DNA of 18,024 bases from Deltaproteobacteria bacterium (GTDB lineage Bacteria; Desulfobacterota; DSM-4660; Desulfatiglandales; Desulfatiglandaceae): NCBI GenBank assembly GCA_003646995.1, contig QMLZ01000036.1, forward strand, positions 1 to 18,024, written 5' to 3'. The position numbers and the translations under genes were made by a program. The notes below the pieces were generated by a model, which had not been told where the DNA came from, did no database searches, and worked only from the letters and a program-made list of their open reading frames with translations. This document shows positions 1 through 7,023 of the stretch, piece by piece. Position 1 is the stretch's first letter. Each line of letters opens with the position of its first letter.

Positions 1-1005
1 GTATTTTTCAAGAAAATGCTGGGCGAGCAAGGGAATGTCCCCTGTCCGCTCCCTTAGGGGCGGGATTTCTATATGGATTACATTCAGCCGAAAGTAAAGA
101 TCCTCTCTGAACTTTCCTTCAAGCACTTCTTTTTCAAGATCTTTGTTGGTAGCGGATATAAACCTTACATCAACTCTCCGTTCCTCCCTTCCACCCACCG
201 GGGTGAAGGTCCGTTCCTGGATCACCCTCAGGAGCTTCACCTGGATAGTGGGAGAGAGCTCCCCCACCTCGTCTAAGAAGACCGTTCCTCCATGGGCTAT
301 ATCAAAAAGCCCCTCTCTGTCAGAGCTGGCCCCTGTAAATGCCCCCTTCGTGTAACCAAACAGCTCGCTTTCAATTAGAGTCTCCGGTATTCCCGCGCAA
401 TTAATCACTACAAACGGGTTTTCCCTGCGCGTGCTGAGCTCATGAATAGCCCTGGCCACCAACTCCTTACCTGTCCCACTCTCCCCCGAGATAAGCACGT
501 TAGTATTGGTTCCTGCGACCTTTTTAATTAAATTGTATATCTTGGTCATTTGAGGGCTTTCACCAATGATGAGCCCGAAATGGGCCCTCTGCTCCTGATC
601 TTGGCGTTTTTCACCCTCCCTTGGCCCCCTTCTATCGCGTAATGCCTCATGAACGATCCTCTTGAAATCTCTTACCTTGAAAGGTTTTGGAATATAGTCA
701 TAAGCCCCTTCCTTCATTGCCTCCACAGCCGTCTCTGCAGTTGCGAAAGCTGATATAAGGATGACCACTGCATTAGGATCAACTGCCTTGGCCTTCTTTA
801 AAACACCTATGCCATCTATATCCTTCATTCGAATATCAGTAACAATTAAATCATACCTGCTCTTGTCAAGAAATGCGCAGGCCTCCTCGCCACCAGAAGC
901 CAGGGTTACATCATAGCCTTCGGCGGTGAGCATTATTTCCAAGAATTCCCGCATGCTGCTCTCATCATCCACCACAAGAATTTTAGCCTGCTCTTTGCCA
1001 GACAA
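1..1005 (-). CDS. NtrC-family sigma-54-dependent response regulator (C-terminus cut by window edge)
   Basis: Two-component response regulator that, when phosphorylated, would remodel sigma-54 RNA polymerase at enhancer-dependent promoters. The 335 visible codons read without a break. The N-terminal receiver domain (about 1-120) has acidic residues D13/D14, phospho-acceptor D57, S85 and K107. The AAA+ domain (about 147 onward) has Walker A GESGTGKE at 174-181, the sigma-54 contact loop GAFTGA at 221-226, Walker B FLDE at 243-246 and FREDLYFRLNV near 299-309. The end of the AAA+ domain and the DNA-binding domain lie outside the window. The start is a TTG behind AGGAGG with 5-nt spacing, and it overlaps the pyrC 3' end by 23 nt, so it is probably co-transcribed with pyrBC. 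The receiver resembles PilR/AtoC-like regulators of Desulfobacterota. Its sensor kinase and targets are not visible, so no symbol is given. Confidence 0.95.
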   Translation of the reverse strand, partial: MSGKEQAKILVVDDESSMREFLEIMLTAEGYDVTLASGGEEACAFLDKSRYDLIVTDIRMKDIDGIGVLKKAKAVDPNAVVILISAFATAETAVEAMKEGAYDYIPKPFKVRDFKRIVHEALRDRRGPREGEKRQDQEQRAHFGLIIGESPQMTKIYNLIKKVAGTNTNVLISGESGTGKELVARAIHELSTRRENPFVVINCAGIPETLIESELFGYTKGAFTGASSDREGLFDIAHGGTVFLDEVGELSPTIQVKLLRVIQERTFTPVGGREERRVDVRFISATNKDLEKEVLEGKFREDLYFRLNVIHIEIPPLRERTGDIPLLAQHFLEKY

Positions 1006-2272
1006 TCCTGCCTCCTACCATCGTCATCTCTACTCTTCCCAATAGCTCTTTCCCGAGAAAGGGTGTATTCTTGCTTTTTGACTGTATCTCTTTTTCCCCA
1101 AGGATATATCTGGACTTATGGTCCACCATTACTATATCGGCAACTTGCCCCTTACTAATCCTTCCACCTTCTACTCCAAGGATCCTTGAAGGATTCAATG
1201 AAAGCTTTGCTATGGCCTCGGGAAGGCTCAGGATCCCCTCTTCTACAAGATTGAAGGCCAGGGAAAGTGCAGTCTGAAGGCCTATCATGCCAGGAGCTGC
1301 CTTATCAAACTCTACTTCTTTCTCCAGCGGACTATGAGGCGCGTGGTCAGTGGCTATAGCGTCTATAGTGCCGTCCTTCAGTCCCTGTTTGACAGCCTCG
1401 ACGTCCGTCTCGCTTCGGAGCGGTGGATTGACCTTCGCATTGGTGTTGTAGCCGATAAGGGCCCGGTGATCCAAGCTGAAATAGTGAGGGGCTGTTTCGG
1501 CAGTCACAGGAAGGCCGGCTTCTTTTGCCCTCCTGATCAGGTCCACAGACTCAGCAGTGCTCACATGAGCGATGTGCACAGGGCAACGGGTCAGCCTGGC
1601 AAGCGCGATGTCTCTATAAACCATAATCTCTTCGCTAGCCGCTGGTATGCCGGGCAGCCCGATCTTGGTCGAAATTTCCCCTTCGTGCATAACTCCCCCT
1701 TCAGATAAATATAAATCCTCGCAGTGGGAAATAACCGTGAGTCCGTGGAATCGGGCATACTCCATAGCTCGCCGCATCAGCTCGCTATTTACAACTGGCC
1801 GACCATCGTCCGATAAGCCAACGGCACCGGCCTCTTTCAAATCACCGAACTCAGTGAGCCTCTCCCCCATTTGACCAATGCTAATGGCGGCGATGGGATA
1901 AACCCTCACCAAATTCGCTCTTTCCGCCTGCTCAAGAATGAATTCCGTAACCGCTCGACAGTCATTTGGTGGATCTGTATTGGGCATACATGCTATTGAA
2001 GTAAATCCCCCTGCAGCTGCAGCCAAGCTTCCGCTTGCAATAGTCTCTTTGTACTCGTAACCGGGCTCCCTCAAGTGTGTGTGCATATCAATCAGGCCTG
2101 GGAGAATCAGCTTTCCCCCGGCCTCGATGATCTGGATTTTTTCCGAATTTAGCTCAAAGCTACCCCTTGGCGCGATTTCGCTTACCCGCTCTCCCTCAAT
2201 AATTATATCGTATTCTTCAACACTGTTGTTTACGGGATCCACTACTTTCCCGTTTCTAATCCATACCCTCAC
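983..2272 (-). CDS. pyrC: Dihydroorotase, type I (active form)
   Basis: Cyclises N-carbamoyl-L-aspartate to dihydroorotate, the third step of de novo UMP synthesis, in the cytoplasm. It is 429 aa, normal for type I dihydroorotase of the amidohydrolase superfamily. Visible metal and substrate motifs are H64 and H66 in [18 protein letters not shown] near 95-102, the acidic pair D155/D156 in SDDGR, H183, H236 and catalytic D309 in TDHAPH. All these histidines are kept, so it is not an inactive PyrX-type homologue. The start is GTG at 2270-2272, overlapping the pyrB end by 17 nt, so translation is probably coupled. In Aquifex, type I dihydroorotase forms a complex with aspartate transcarbamoylase; the adjacency here would fit that, but this is inference. 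The 3' end overlaps the response regulator start. Confidence 0.97.
   Translation of the reverse strand: MRVWIRNGKVVDPVNNSVEEYDIIIEGERVSEIAPRGSFELNSEKIQIIEAGGKLILPGLIDMHTHLREPGYEYKETIASGSLAAAAGGFTSIACMPNTDPPNDCRAVTEFILEQAERANLVRVYPIAAISIGQMGERLTEFGDLKEAGAVGLSDDGRPVVNSELMRRAMEYARFHGLTVISHCEDLYLSEGGVMHEGEISTKIGLPGIPAASEEIMVYRDIALARLTRCPVHIAHVSTAESVDLIRRAKEAGLPVTAETAPHYFSLDHRALIGYNTNAKVNPPLRSETDVEAVKQGLKDGTIDAIATDHAPHSPLEKEVEFDKAAPGMIGLQTALSLAFNLVEEGILSLPEAIAKLSLNPSRILGVEGGRISKGQVADIVMVDHKSRYILGEKEIQSKSKNTPFLGKELLGRVEMTMVGGRIVWQRAG
1011..1016 (-). promoter_or_regulatory. Shine-Dalgarno site deciding the TTG start of the response regulator
   Basis: AGGAGG lies 5 nt before the TTG at 1003-1005, inside the 3' end of pyrC. 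No in-frame ATG lies before the conserved receiver sequence, so this site supports the TTG start. Confidence 0.8.
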
Positions 2273-3197
2273 TCTTAGCCCCTCCGATTAACAGGTAAAG
2301 GATGGCCATTCTAACAGCAACACCATTGGCCACCTGATCCAGGATAACTGAACAGGGTCCATCGGCCACCTCTGACTCTATCTCAACCCCCCTGTTCATC
2401 GGACCAGGGTGCATAATTATAACATCGTTCTTAGCCAGTTTTACGAGCGCATTGTTGATGCCAAAGAACTTAGCATACTCTCTAACAGTGGGAAACAATA
2501 GCTTGCTTTGCCTCTCCAGCTGTATGCGTAATAGCATCACCACGTCCTTCTCTTCCACCGCCTTTCTAGGATCATATTCAACCTTGACCCCCATCTTATG
2601 AATATCTAACGGCATCATAGTCGGCGGACCCGAGACAGTAACACTGGCCCCCATCTTTGTGAGCCCTATGATATTTGAACGAGCCACTCGGCTATGCGCA
2701 ATATCACCTATTATGGCGATCTCCAACCCCTCGATTCTGCCCTTCTTTTCTTTGATGGTGAACATGTCCAGGAGTGCCTGGGTAGGGTGTTCATTGATCC
2801 CGTCACCCGCATTTATGACGCCGGCCTCCATGACACCTGCAAGCAAATGAGGCGCCCCGCTGGAAGAGTGCCTAAGCACGATAAGATCCGGGTTCATAGC
2901 TTGTAGATTACGGGCAGTATCGATCAGGGTCTCACCCTTCACCATACTACTGGTGCTCGCCGATAGGCTCAACGTGTCTGCGCTAAGCCGCTTCGCCGCA
3001 ACCTCAAAGGATGTCCTTGTCCGCGTGCTCGGCTCGTAGAAAAAATTGATGATGCTTTTTCCCCTTAAAGTCGGAACCTTTTTTACATCCCTTTGAGAAA
3101 TCTCTTTTAAGGACTCGGCGGTCTCCAGGATGAGATTTATGTCCTCGACGGAAAGCTGCCTCATCCCCAGCAAATCCTTGTGACTAAATGTACCCAA
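2256..3197 (-). CDS. pyrB: Aspartate carbamoyltransferase catalytic subunit
   Basis: Transfers the carbamoyl group from carbamoyl phosphate to L-aspartate, the committed step of pyrimidine synthesis. At 313 aa it has the usual length. The carbamoyl-phosphate loop [12 protein letters not shown] is at about 54-65, the SSMVKGET loop at 83-90, HPTQALLD at 137-144, and HPGPMNRG lies in the aspartate-binding half. The start is TTG at 3195-3197, seven nt behind AGGGGT. The N-terminus from this TTG (SHKDLLG) matches the family, and the next in-frame ATG (residue 12) would delete it. No pyrI regulatory-subunit gene is visible. The gene sits directly behind a strong hairpin terminator and a short leader ORF, suggesting attenuation. 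It begins an overlapping pyrB-pyrC-regulator group. Confidence 0.97.
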   Translation of the reverse strand: MGTFSHKDLLGMRQLSVEDINLILETAESLKEISQRDVKKVPTLRGKSIINFFYEPSTRTRTSFEVAAKRLSADTLSLSASTSSMVKGETLIDTARNLQAMNPDLIVLRHSSSGAPHLLAGVMEAGVINAGDGINEHPTQALLDMFTIKEKKGRIEGLEIAIIGDIAHSRVARSNIIGLTKMGASVTVSGPPTMMPLDIHKMGVKVEYDPRKAVEEKDVVMLLRIQLERQSKLLFPTVREYAKFFGINNALVKLAKNDVIIMHPGPMNRGVEIESEVADGPCSVILDQVANGVAVRMAILYLLIGGAKSEGMD

Positions 3198-3202
3198 TTT
3201 CT

Positions 3203-3277
3203 TTACCCCTCACAAAAAAAGCTCCTTGCCGCTACAGCGGCAAGGAGCTCATTTTTGGTGCGGTTACACACAATCAT
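3203..3277 (-). other. Candidate 24-codon pyrB leader ORF (pyrL-like)
   Basis: An ATG at 3275-3277 opens 24 codons (starting MIVCNRTKNELL) that run straight through both arms of the terminator hairpin and its T-tract and stop at TAA 3203-3205. The stop overlaps the pyrB Shine-Dalgarno region and lies 5 nt before the pyrB TTG. In E. coli pyrBI, a leader peptide crossing the attenuator couples translation to transcription. The layout here is alike but the sequence is not known to be homologous. The Shine-Dalgarno match (AAAAAGA) is weak, so the ORF may be chance. Confidence 0.35.
3214..3248 (-). terminator. Strong intrinsic terminator / probable pyrB attenuator
   Basis: On the minus strand GCGGCAAGGAGC (3221-3232) pairs perfectly with its complement at 3237-3248 around a 4-nt loop, and seven T follow (3214-3220). 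The T-tract ends 3 nt before the pyrB Shine-Dalgarno site (AGGGGT, 3205-3210) and 17 nt before the start codon. Any promoter for pyrB must lie upstream, so polymerase has to pass this hairpin. That makes it an attenuator as well as, or instead of, the end of the ribosomal operon. Confidence 0.9.
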
Positions 3278-3303
3278 GGCAAATAATCTTTTTCAGTATA
3301 ATT

Positions 3304-3324
3304 GAACTTACCTCTCCGAAATTC
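3304..3324 (-). promoter_or_regulatory. Candidate upstream hairpin of the pyrB leader
   Basis: In the minus-strand RNA GAAUUU (3319-3324) can pair with AAGUUC (3304-3309, one G-U pair) around a purine-rich loop CGGAGAGGU. GGUAAG inside this element could instead pair with CUUGCC in the 5' arm of the terminator, giving an alternative fold. The GAGAGGU loop faintly resembles the GNGAGGY part of the PyrR-binding consensus of Bacillota, but flanking positions do not match well. Tentative. Confidence 0.25.
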
Positions 3325-3342
3325 TACGTAGCCCTTTATCAC

Positions 3343-3367
3343 AAAAAACTCCCCCTGAAAAGAGTTT
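3343..3367 (-). terminator. Weak intrinsic terminator after rplQ
   Basis: Six nt past the rplQ stop, AAACTC (3362-3367) pairs with GAGTTT (3346-3351) and the T run continues to 3343. G-U pairs may extend the stem inward. The stem is short and A/T-rich, so termination would be partial at best. If real, it ends the alpha operon before the pyr leader. Confidence 0.35.
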
Positions 3368-3372
3368 CTACT

Positions 3373-3915
3373 TTATCCCTCTTCTTTTACATTTTCCCCT
3401 GAACCTTCCTTTTCCTCTTCCTGTGCCTCCCCTTCAGAGGCGCCCTGAGCCTGGTCAGTAGCCTTGTCGCCCCTTTCCACCGGCTTGCCCGCTTCCTTGG
3501 GTTTTGACGGGGGCTGTGCAGCACCTTTTGTTTTCTTCTTCTTCTTTTTCTTTCCCTCTTCTGCTGAAATTAATTGGACAATGGAAATGGGCGCATTATC
3601 GCCTTTGCGGTTACCTTTCTTTATTATCCGGACATACCCCCCTTGTCTGTCCATGAAACGCTCCCTCAGCTCTTCAAAAAGCCGATGGGTAACCTTCTTA
3701 TCCATCATGTATGCCAATGCCTGGCGCCTGGCATGCAAATCCCCTCTTTTAGCCAAGGTGATCATGCGCTCCGCAATAGGCCTCAATTGCTTTGCTTTAG
3801 CATCGGTAGTTTCAATTTGCTCGTATCTAAACAAGGAAGTTACCATGTTCCGAAACATGGCCCTCCGGTGGCTTGAGTCCCTTCCCAGATGTTTGCCTGC
3901 CTTTCTATGCCTCAT
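3373..3915 (-). CDS. rplQ: Ribosomal protein bL17 with long charged C-terminal extension
   Basis: 50S subunit protein near the polypeptide exit region. The N-terminal core (1 to about 117: [20 protein letters not shown], then [14 protein letters not shown] and a late IVQLISAEE strand) is a clear bL17 match. The protein is 180 aa against about 120-130 usually. The extra roughly 63 residues begin with a run of seven lysines (122-128) and continue as a Pro/Lys then Glu/Gly-rich low-complexity tail. At DNA level the lysine run is an AAG/AAA tract at about 3531-3552. The ATG overlaps the rpoA stop (ATGA), so translation is coupled to rpoA. A weak hairpin follows the stop. Confidence 0.97.
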   Translation of the reverse strand: MRHRKAGKHLGRDSSHRRAMFRNMVTSLFRYEQIETTDAKAKQLRPIAERMITLAKRGDLHARRQALAYMMDKKVTHRLFEELRERFMDRQGGYVRIIKKGNRKGDNAPISIVQLISAEEGKKKKKKKTKGAAQPPSKPKEAGKPVERGDKATDQAQGASEGEAQEEEKEGSGENVKEEG

Positions 3916-5024
3916 TTCTTTTTACCCTCTTCTTTTGCTTCCTGGGCCTTTTCTCCCTCTTCAGAACCCTCTTCTGTCTCTCCTGGCTTCGGAGGAACTT
4001 GAAAGTTCTCAAGTTTCATGCCGAGATGCAATCCCATCTCCTCCAAGATCGACTTTATCTCATTGAGAGATTTGCGCCCGAAATTCTTTGTCTTCAGCAT
4101 CTCCGCCTCGGTTTTCTGCACCAGTTCCCCAATATAGGTAATATTGGCGTTCTTAAGGCAGTTGGCAGAGCGCACTGAGAGTTCAAGTTCTGATACGGGC
4201 CTAAAAAGATTCTCGTTCAAGGGTTCTTCTTTTTCCTCTTCCTCTTCTTCAATAGGCTCAGGTTCTTCCTCAAAGTTAATAAAAGGGGTCATTTGCTCCT
4301 TCAAAATCTTAGCGGCAAAGGCCACGGCGTCGTCGGGTAACACACTGCCGTCCGTCCACACTTCCAGGGTGAGCTTGTCGTAATCTGTGATTTGTCCCAC
4401 CCTGGCATTAGTCACAACATAATTAACTTTCTTTATCGGGGAAAACACCGCATCAACCGGAATCACGCCGATTGGTGCATCTTTGGTTTTAAGGCGTTCA
4501 GCAGGTACGTAGCCTTTGCCCAACCTCACAACCATCTCTATATTTAGCTTCGCCTCCTTGTTGAGGGTTGCAATATGCTGATCAGGATTCAGTACCTCGG
4601 CCATTCCATGGGTGTCAATATCCCCGGCCTTCGCCACTCCCTCACCTTCCTTGGACAAATGAAGAGTCGCCTCTTCCACATCCAGGAGTTTGAAGCGAAT
4701 TTCCTTAAGATTCAGTATTATGTCCGTGACATCCTCAAGCACGCCGGGAATGGTGGAAAATTCGTGAAGCACGCCGTCAAACTTCACCGATACAATCGCA
4801 GCACCCTGGAGTGAGGAAAGCAAAATCCTCCTCAAGGAATTACCAATGGTAATCCCAAAGCCCCTCTCCAAAGGTTCACACACGAACTTGCCGTAGGTAT
4901 TGGAATAGGAATCCTGATCGATCTCTATTCTCTTTGGTTTTATAAGCTCTCGCCAGTTTCTTGCTTTTAAATCGCTCAAAAGAGGCCTCCCGTTGTCTGA
5001 CGTCTTTTTGTTTCTATTACCCAT
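3912..5024 (-). CDS. rpoA: RNA polymerase alpha subunit
   Basis: Alpha subunit, which dimerises to start RNA polymerase assembly and contacts UP elements and activators through its C-terminal domain. From the chosen ATG it is 370 aa. The N-terminal domain has [10 protein letters not shown] at 23-32 and [20 protein letters not shown] at 55-74. An acidic linker at 251-269 contains a run of six glutamates. The C-terminal domain (275-337) has LSVRSANCL with R285 matching E. coli R265, and [12 protein letters not shown]. An N-terminal extension of about 20 residues and a charged tail (338-370, ending KKK) make it longer than most. A TTG at 5066 would add 14 residues, but the ATG at 5024 has the good Shine-Dalgarno site. 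The stop overlaps the rplQ start as ATGA. Confidence 0.97.
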   Translation of the reverse strand: MGNRNKKTSDNGRPLLSDLKARNWRELIKPKRIEIDQDSYSNTYGKFVCEPLERGFGITIGNSLRRILLSSLQGAAIVSVKFDGVLHEFSTIPGVLEDVTDIILNLKEIRFKLLDVEEATLHLSKEGEGVAKAGDIDTHGMAEVLNPDQHIATLNKEAKLNIEMVVRLGKGYVPAERLKTKDAPIGVIPVDAVFSPIKKVNYVVTNARVGQITDYDKLTLEVWTDGSVLPDDAVAFAAKILKEQMTPFINFEEEPEPIEEEEEEKEEPLNENLFRPVSELELSVRSANCLKNANITYIGELVQKTEAEMLKTKNFGRKSLNEIKSILEEMGLHLGMKLENFQVPPKPGETEEGSEEGEKAQEAKEEGKKK

Positions 5025-5029
5025 CCTCT

Positions 5030-5036
5030 CACCCCC
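5030..5036 (-). promoter_or_regulatory. Shine-Dalgarno site deciding the rpoA ATG
   Basis: GGGGGTG lies 5 nt before the ATG at 5022-5024. It differs by one base from GGAGGTG, so this ATG is preferred over the in-frame upstream TTG at 5064-5066. Confidence 0.65.
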
Positions 5037-5072
5037 AAGTACAAGCTTGTGGGCAAAGAGATGCAAAACTGT

Positions 5073-5702
5073 TTACTTGGAGTACAGCTCAACAATGAGT
5101 TGCTCTTGGATAGGCATCGTCAAATCTTCCCTGCTCGGCAGGGCCTTAAAGGTGCCCCTGAATTTCTCCTTTTCCACTTCAATCCAGTTTGGGATACCTC
5201 TGCGTACAACCGTTTCCATGGCCTCCACGATCGGCGGCACAGTTCTGCTCTTTTCCCTGACTTCAACCACATCCCCCGGTTTCAACAGATATGAAGGAAT
5301 ATTGACCTTTCGCCCATTCACCAGGAAGTGATTATGCCTAACAAGTTGCCTTGCTTGGTTTCTGGAAGAAGCAAAACCCATCCGATAGACTACATTATCA
5401 AGCCTTCGCTCAAGCAATAAAAGGAGATTTGTTCCGGTAATCCCCTTTTGCCGCTCGGCACGCCTATAGTAACCCCTGAATTGGGTCTCAAGCACGCCAT
5501 AAATTCTCTTTACCTTCTGCTTCTCCCTGAGCTGCAACCTATAGTCTGAATACTTTCCACCCCTTCTCTGGCCATGTTGGCCAGGAGGGTATGGCCTGCG
5601 CTCAAATGCGCACTTGTCGCTATAGCATCTGTCGCCTTTCAAAAAAAGCTTCAAGTTTTCTCGCCTGCATAACCTGCAGACCGAACCTCTATATCTTGCC
5701 AA
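5073..5702 (-). CDS. rpsD: Ribosomal protein uS4, zinc-binding type
   Basis: Primary 16S rRNA binder that starts assembly of the 30S body and lines the mRNA entry channel with uS3 and uS5. It is 209 aa, the normal length. Cysteines C9, C12, C26 and C31 form the zinc site of the C+ form. The S4 RNA-binding domain is at about 98-160, with [15 protein letters not shown] and [13 protein letters not shown]. The C-terminus ending IVELYSK is typical. The start is TTG; the following residues [14 protein letters not shown] match the family N-terminus, and GGGAGG lies at the right distance. It sits 33 nt after rpsK and just before rpoA, the alpha-operon order. In E. coli S4 represses this operon; no such site was identified here. 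Confidence 0.98.
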   Translation of the reverse strand: MARYRGSVCRLCRRENLKLFLKGDRCYSDKCAFERRPYPPGQHGQRRGGKYSDYRLQLREKQKVKRIYGVLETQFRGYYRRAERQKGITGTNLLLLLERRLDNVVYRMGFASSRNQARQLVRHNHFLVNGRKVNIPSYLLKPGDVVEVREKSRTVPPIVEAMETVVRRGIPNWIEVEKEKFRGTFKALPSREDLTMPIQEQLIVELYSK

Positions 5703-5709
5703 CAGTATT

Positions 5710-5715
5710 CCTCCC
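5710..5715 (-). promoter_or_regulatory. Shine-Dalgarno site deciding the TTG start of rpsD
   Basis: GGGAGG lies 7 nt before the TTG at 5700-5702. It supports initiation there rather than at any internal ATG. Confidence 0.75.
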
Positions 5716-5735
5716 GGATCTTCTGTGTCTTTTAA

Positions 5736-6131
5736 CTAGACCCTTCTCCTCTTGGGTGGCCTACACCCGTTATGGGGAATCGGGGTAACATCCCTGATAA
5801 CGCTTACTGTGAAACCTTCCATCTGCAATGCCCTCAGTGCGGCTTCCCGACCCACGCCCGGGCCCTTTATCCTCACTTCTGCCACCTTAAGCCCTTGCTC
5901 CATGGCCTGTTTCAGGGCGTCTTGGGCGGCCATCTGGGCTGCAAACGGGGTACTTTTCCTTGACCCCTTAAACCCCACGCGCCCCGCGCTGGATTGGGCT
6001 ATGACGTTCCCGTCGTTATCGGTTACGGTAACAATCGTATTGTTGAAAGTAGATTGAATATGAATGATACCTGTAGGCACATTCTTCTTTTCTTTTCTCG
6101 CCTTCCCTCTTTTTCTAACTGCTTTTGCCAT
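5736..6131 (-). CDS. rpsK: Ribosomal protein uS11
   Basis: Platform protein of the 30S subunit, close to the 3' end of 16S rRNA and the Shine-Dalgarno helix. It is 131 aa with a lysine/arginine-rich N-terminus, then [52 protein letters not shown] and the ending [12 protein letters not shown]. The N121-G122 pair corresponds to the site where E. coli S11 carries isoaspartate. The start is an ATG. The gene lies 20 nt after rpsM and 33 nt before rpsD, the conserved alpha-operon position. No anomalies were seen. Confidence 0.98.
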   Translation of the reverse strand: MAKAVRKRGKARKEKKNVPTGIIHIQSTFNNTIVTVTDNDGNVIAQSSAGRVGFKGSRKSTPFAAQMAAQDALKQAMEQGLKVAEVRIKGPGVGREAALRALQMEGFTVSVIRDVTPIPHNGCRPPKRRRV

Positions 6132-6151
6132 TTTTCTTCCTTAGATATCGC

Positions 6152-6523
6152 TTATTTCTTCTTCTTTCCCATCACAGCCCTTCTGGGCCCTTTCCTGGTC
6201 CTGGCGTTCGTACTTGTTCGTTGACCCCTGACAGGAAGCCCCCTTCTATGTCTCAGGCCCCTGTATGCCCCGAGGTCCATGAGCCGCTTGATGTTCATGG
6301 AAACCTCTCTCCTGAGGTCTCCTTCCACTTTGTACTTTTCGTCAATAATCCTGCGGATGGCAGTTATCTGCTCACCAGTAAGCTCGTCAGACTTGGTATC
6401 CCAATCAATCCCAGCCTCAGTAAGGATCTTTTGGGCCGAGCTGCGGCCTATACCGTAAATATAGGTAAGAGCTATCTCTATCCTCTTTCCTTTAGGTAAA
6501 TCAACTCCTGCTATTCTTGCCAA
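6152..6523 (-). CDS. rpsM: Ribosomal protein uS13
   Basis: Head protein of the 30S subunit that forms bridges to the 50S subunit and touches P-site tRNA with its basic tail. It is 123 aa. [23 protein letters not shown] at the N-terminus, [31 protein letters not shown] and the arginine/lysine tail ending GKKKK are typical of the family. The start is TTG at 6521-6523 with AAGGAG 7 nt upstream. The family N-terminus begins exactly here. It follows rpmJ by 26 nt and begins the rpsM-rpsK-rpsD-rpoA-rplQ segment. No internal promoter was recognised in front of it. Confidence 0.98.
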   Translation of the reverse strand: MARIAGVDLPKGKRIEIALTYIYGIGRSSAQKILTEAGIDWDTKSDELTGEQITAIRRIIDEKYKVEGDLRREVSMNIKRLMDLGAYRGLRHRRGLPVRGQRTSTNARTRKGPRRAVMGKKKK

Positions 6524-6549
6524 TTTGCAACTCCTTCCGACCCGCTTGT

Positions 6550-6663
6550 TTAACCCTGTCTCTGCTTGTGACGAGGGTTCTCACATATTACTCTCATCAC
6601 GCCCTTGCGACGAATGATTTTACACTTATTACATATTTTTTTAACCGAAGGTCTTACTTTCAT
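6550..6663 (-). CDS. rpmJ: Ribosomal protein bL36, zinc-binding type
   Basis: Smallest 50S protein, which helps organise 23S rRNA near the base of the stalk. The 37-codon ORF starts with ATG at 6661-6663 and stops with TAA. It reads [14 protein letters not shown], then [20 protein letters not shown], matching bL36 over its full length. C11, C14, C27 and H32 are the zinc ligands of the C+ form. GGAG lies 7 nt before the start. It sits between infA and rpsM as in many bacteria. The 85-nt spacer ahead of it holds two competing hairpins. Confidence 0.97.
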   Translation of the reverse strand: MKVRPSVKKICNKCKIIRRKGVMRVICENPRHKQRQG

Positions 6664-6713
6664 TTTTTTACTCCATGTCCCACGTTTCTACATTGCGTTC
6701 CGCCAAATTGGTT

Positions 6714-6740
6714 GGTGCAGTGTGCACCTTTCATGCACAC
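6714..6740 (-). repeat. Overlapping, mutually exclusive inverted repeats between infA and rpmJ
   Basis: On the minus strand GTGTGCA (6734-6740) can pair perfectly with TGCACAC (6720-6726) around a 7-nt loop. Alternatively GGTGCA (6723-6728) can pair with TGCACC (6714-6719) around a 3-nt loop. The two stems share 6723-6726 and cannot form together. No T-tract follows, so neither is an intrinsic terminator. A small RNA switch or protein site is possible. Confidence 0.5.
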
Positions 6741-6748
6741 GAGCAGCC

Positions 6749-6979
6749 TTATCTCTCCTCTTTGTGCCCTCTATATATTATTCTCCCCCGGTTCAAGTCG
6801 TACGGTGAAAGCTCCACCACAACGGTGTCACCGGGCAAAATCTTTATAAAATGCATCCTCATTTTGCCGGATATATGAGCCAGAACCCGATGCCCATTCT
6901 TCAGCTCCACCCTAAACATTGCATTCGGCAATGTCTCAATGACAACTCCCTCTACCTCAATGCCTTCTTCTTTTGCCAT
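6749..6979 (-). CDS. infA: Translation initiation factor IF-1
   Basis: Binds the 30S A site during initiation and cooperates with IF-2 and IF-3. It is 76 aa and forms a single OB fold. [57 protein letters not shown] and RIIYRG are diagnostic. The last few residues (HKEER) extend slightly past the usual ending. It follows secY by 44 nt. In many genomes adk and map lie between these two genes, but here both are absent. Confidence 0.98.
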   Translation of the reverse strand: MAKEEGIEVEGVVIETLPNAMFRVELKNGHRVLAHISGKMRMHFIKILPGDTVVVELSPYDLNRGRIIYRGHKEER

Positions 6980-7023
6980 AATCCCCTCGAAGCGATTGTG
7001 AGGTTAATCCGGAATCTAATCTC

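Noticed and set aside
2011..2022. 12-bp palindrome CTGCAGCTGCAG
   Set aside because: It encodes an alanine run (AAAA) in a conserved part of pyrC, so it is explained by the protein sequence.
3221..3256. The pyrB hairpin as a terminator for plus-strand transcription
   Set aside because: Read on the plus strand the stem is followed by TCATTTTT, a weak tract, and there is no plus-strand gene to end.
3295..3326. Possible -10 boxes for a pyrB promoter (TATACT, TAGAAT on the minus strand)
   Set aside because: Neither has a convincing -35 element at the right distance, so no promoter is annotated.
3531..3560. TTC/CTT simple repeat
   Set aside because: It is the coding sequence of the rplQ lysine run, not an independent repeat.
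3464..4066. Plus-strand ORF of 200 codons with a run of phenylalanines
   Set aside because: It is the shadow of the lysine run and glutamate-rich tails of rplQ and rpoA on the other strand.
5025..5066. Earlier TTG start for rpoA
   Set aside because: It would add 14 residues unlike the family and lacks a good ribosome site, while the ATG at 5024 has one.
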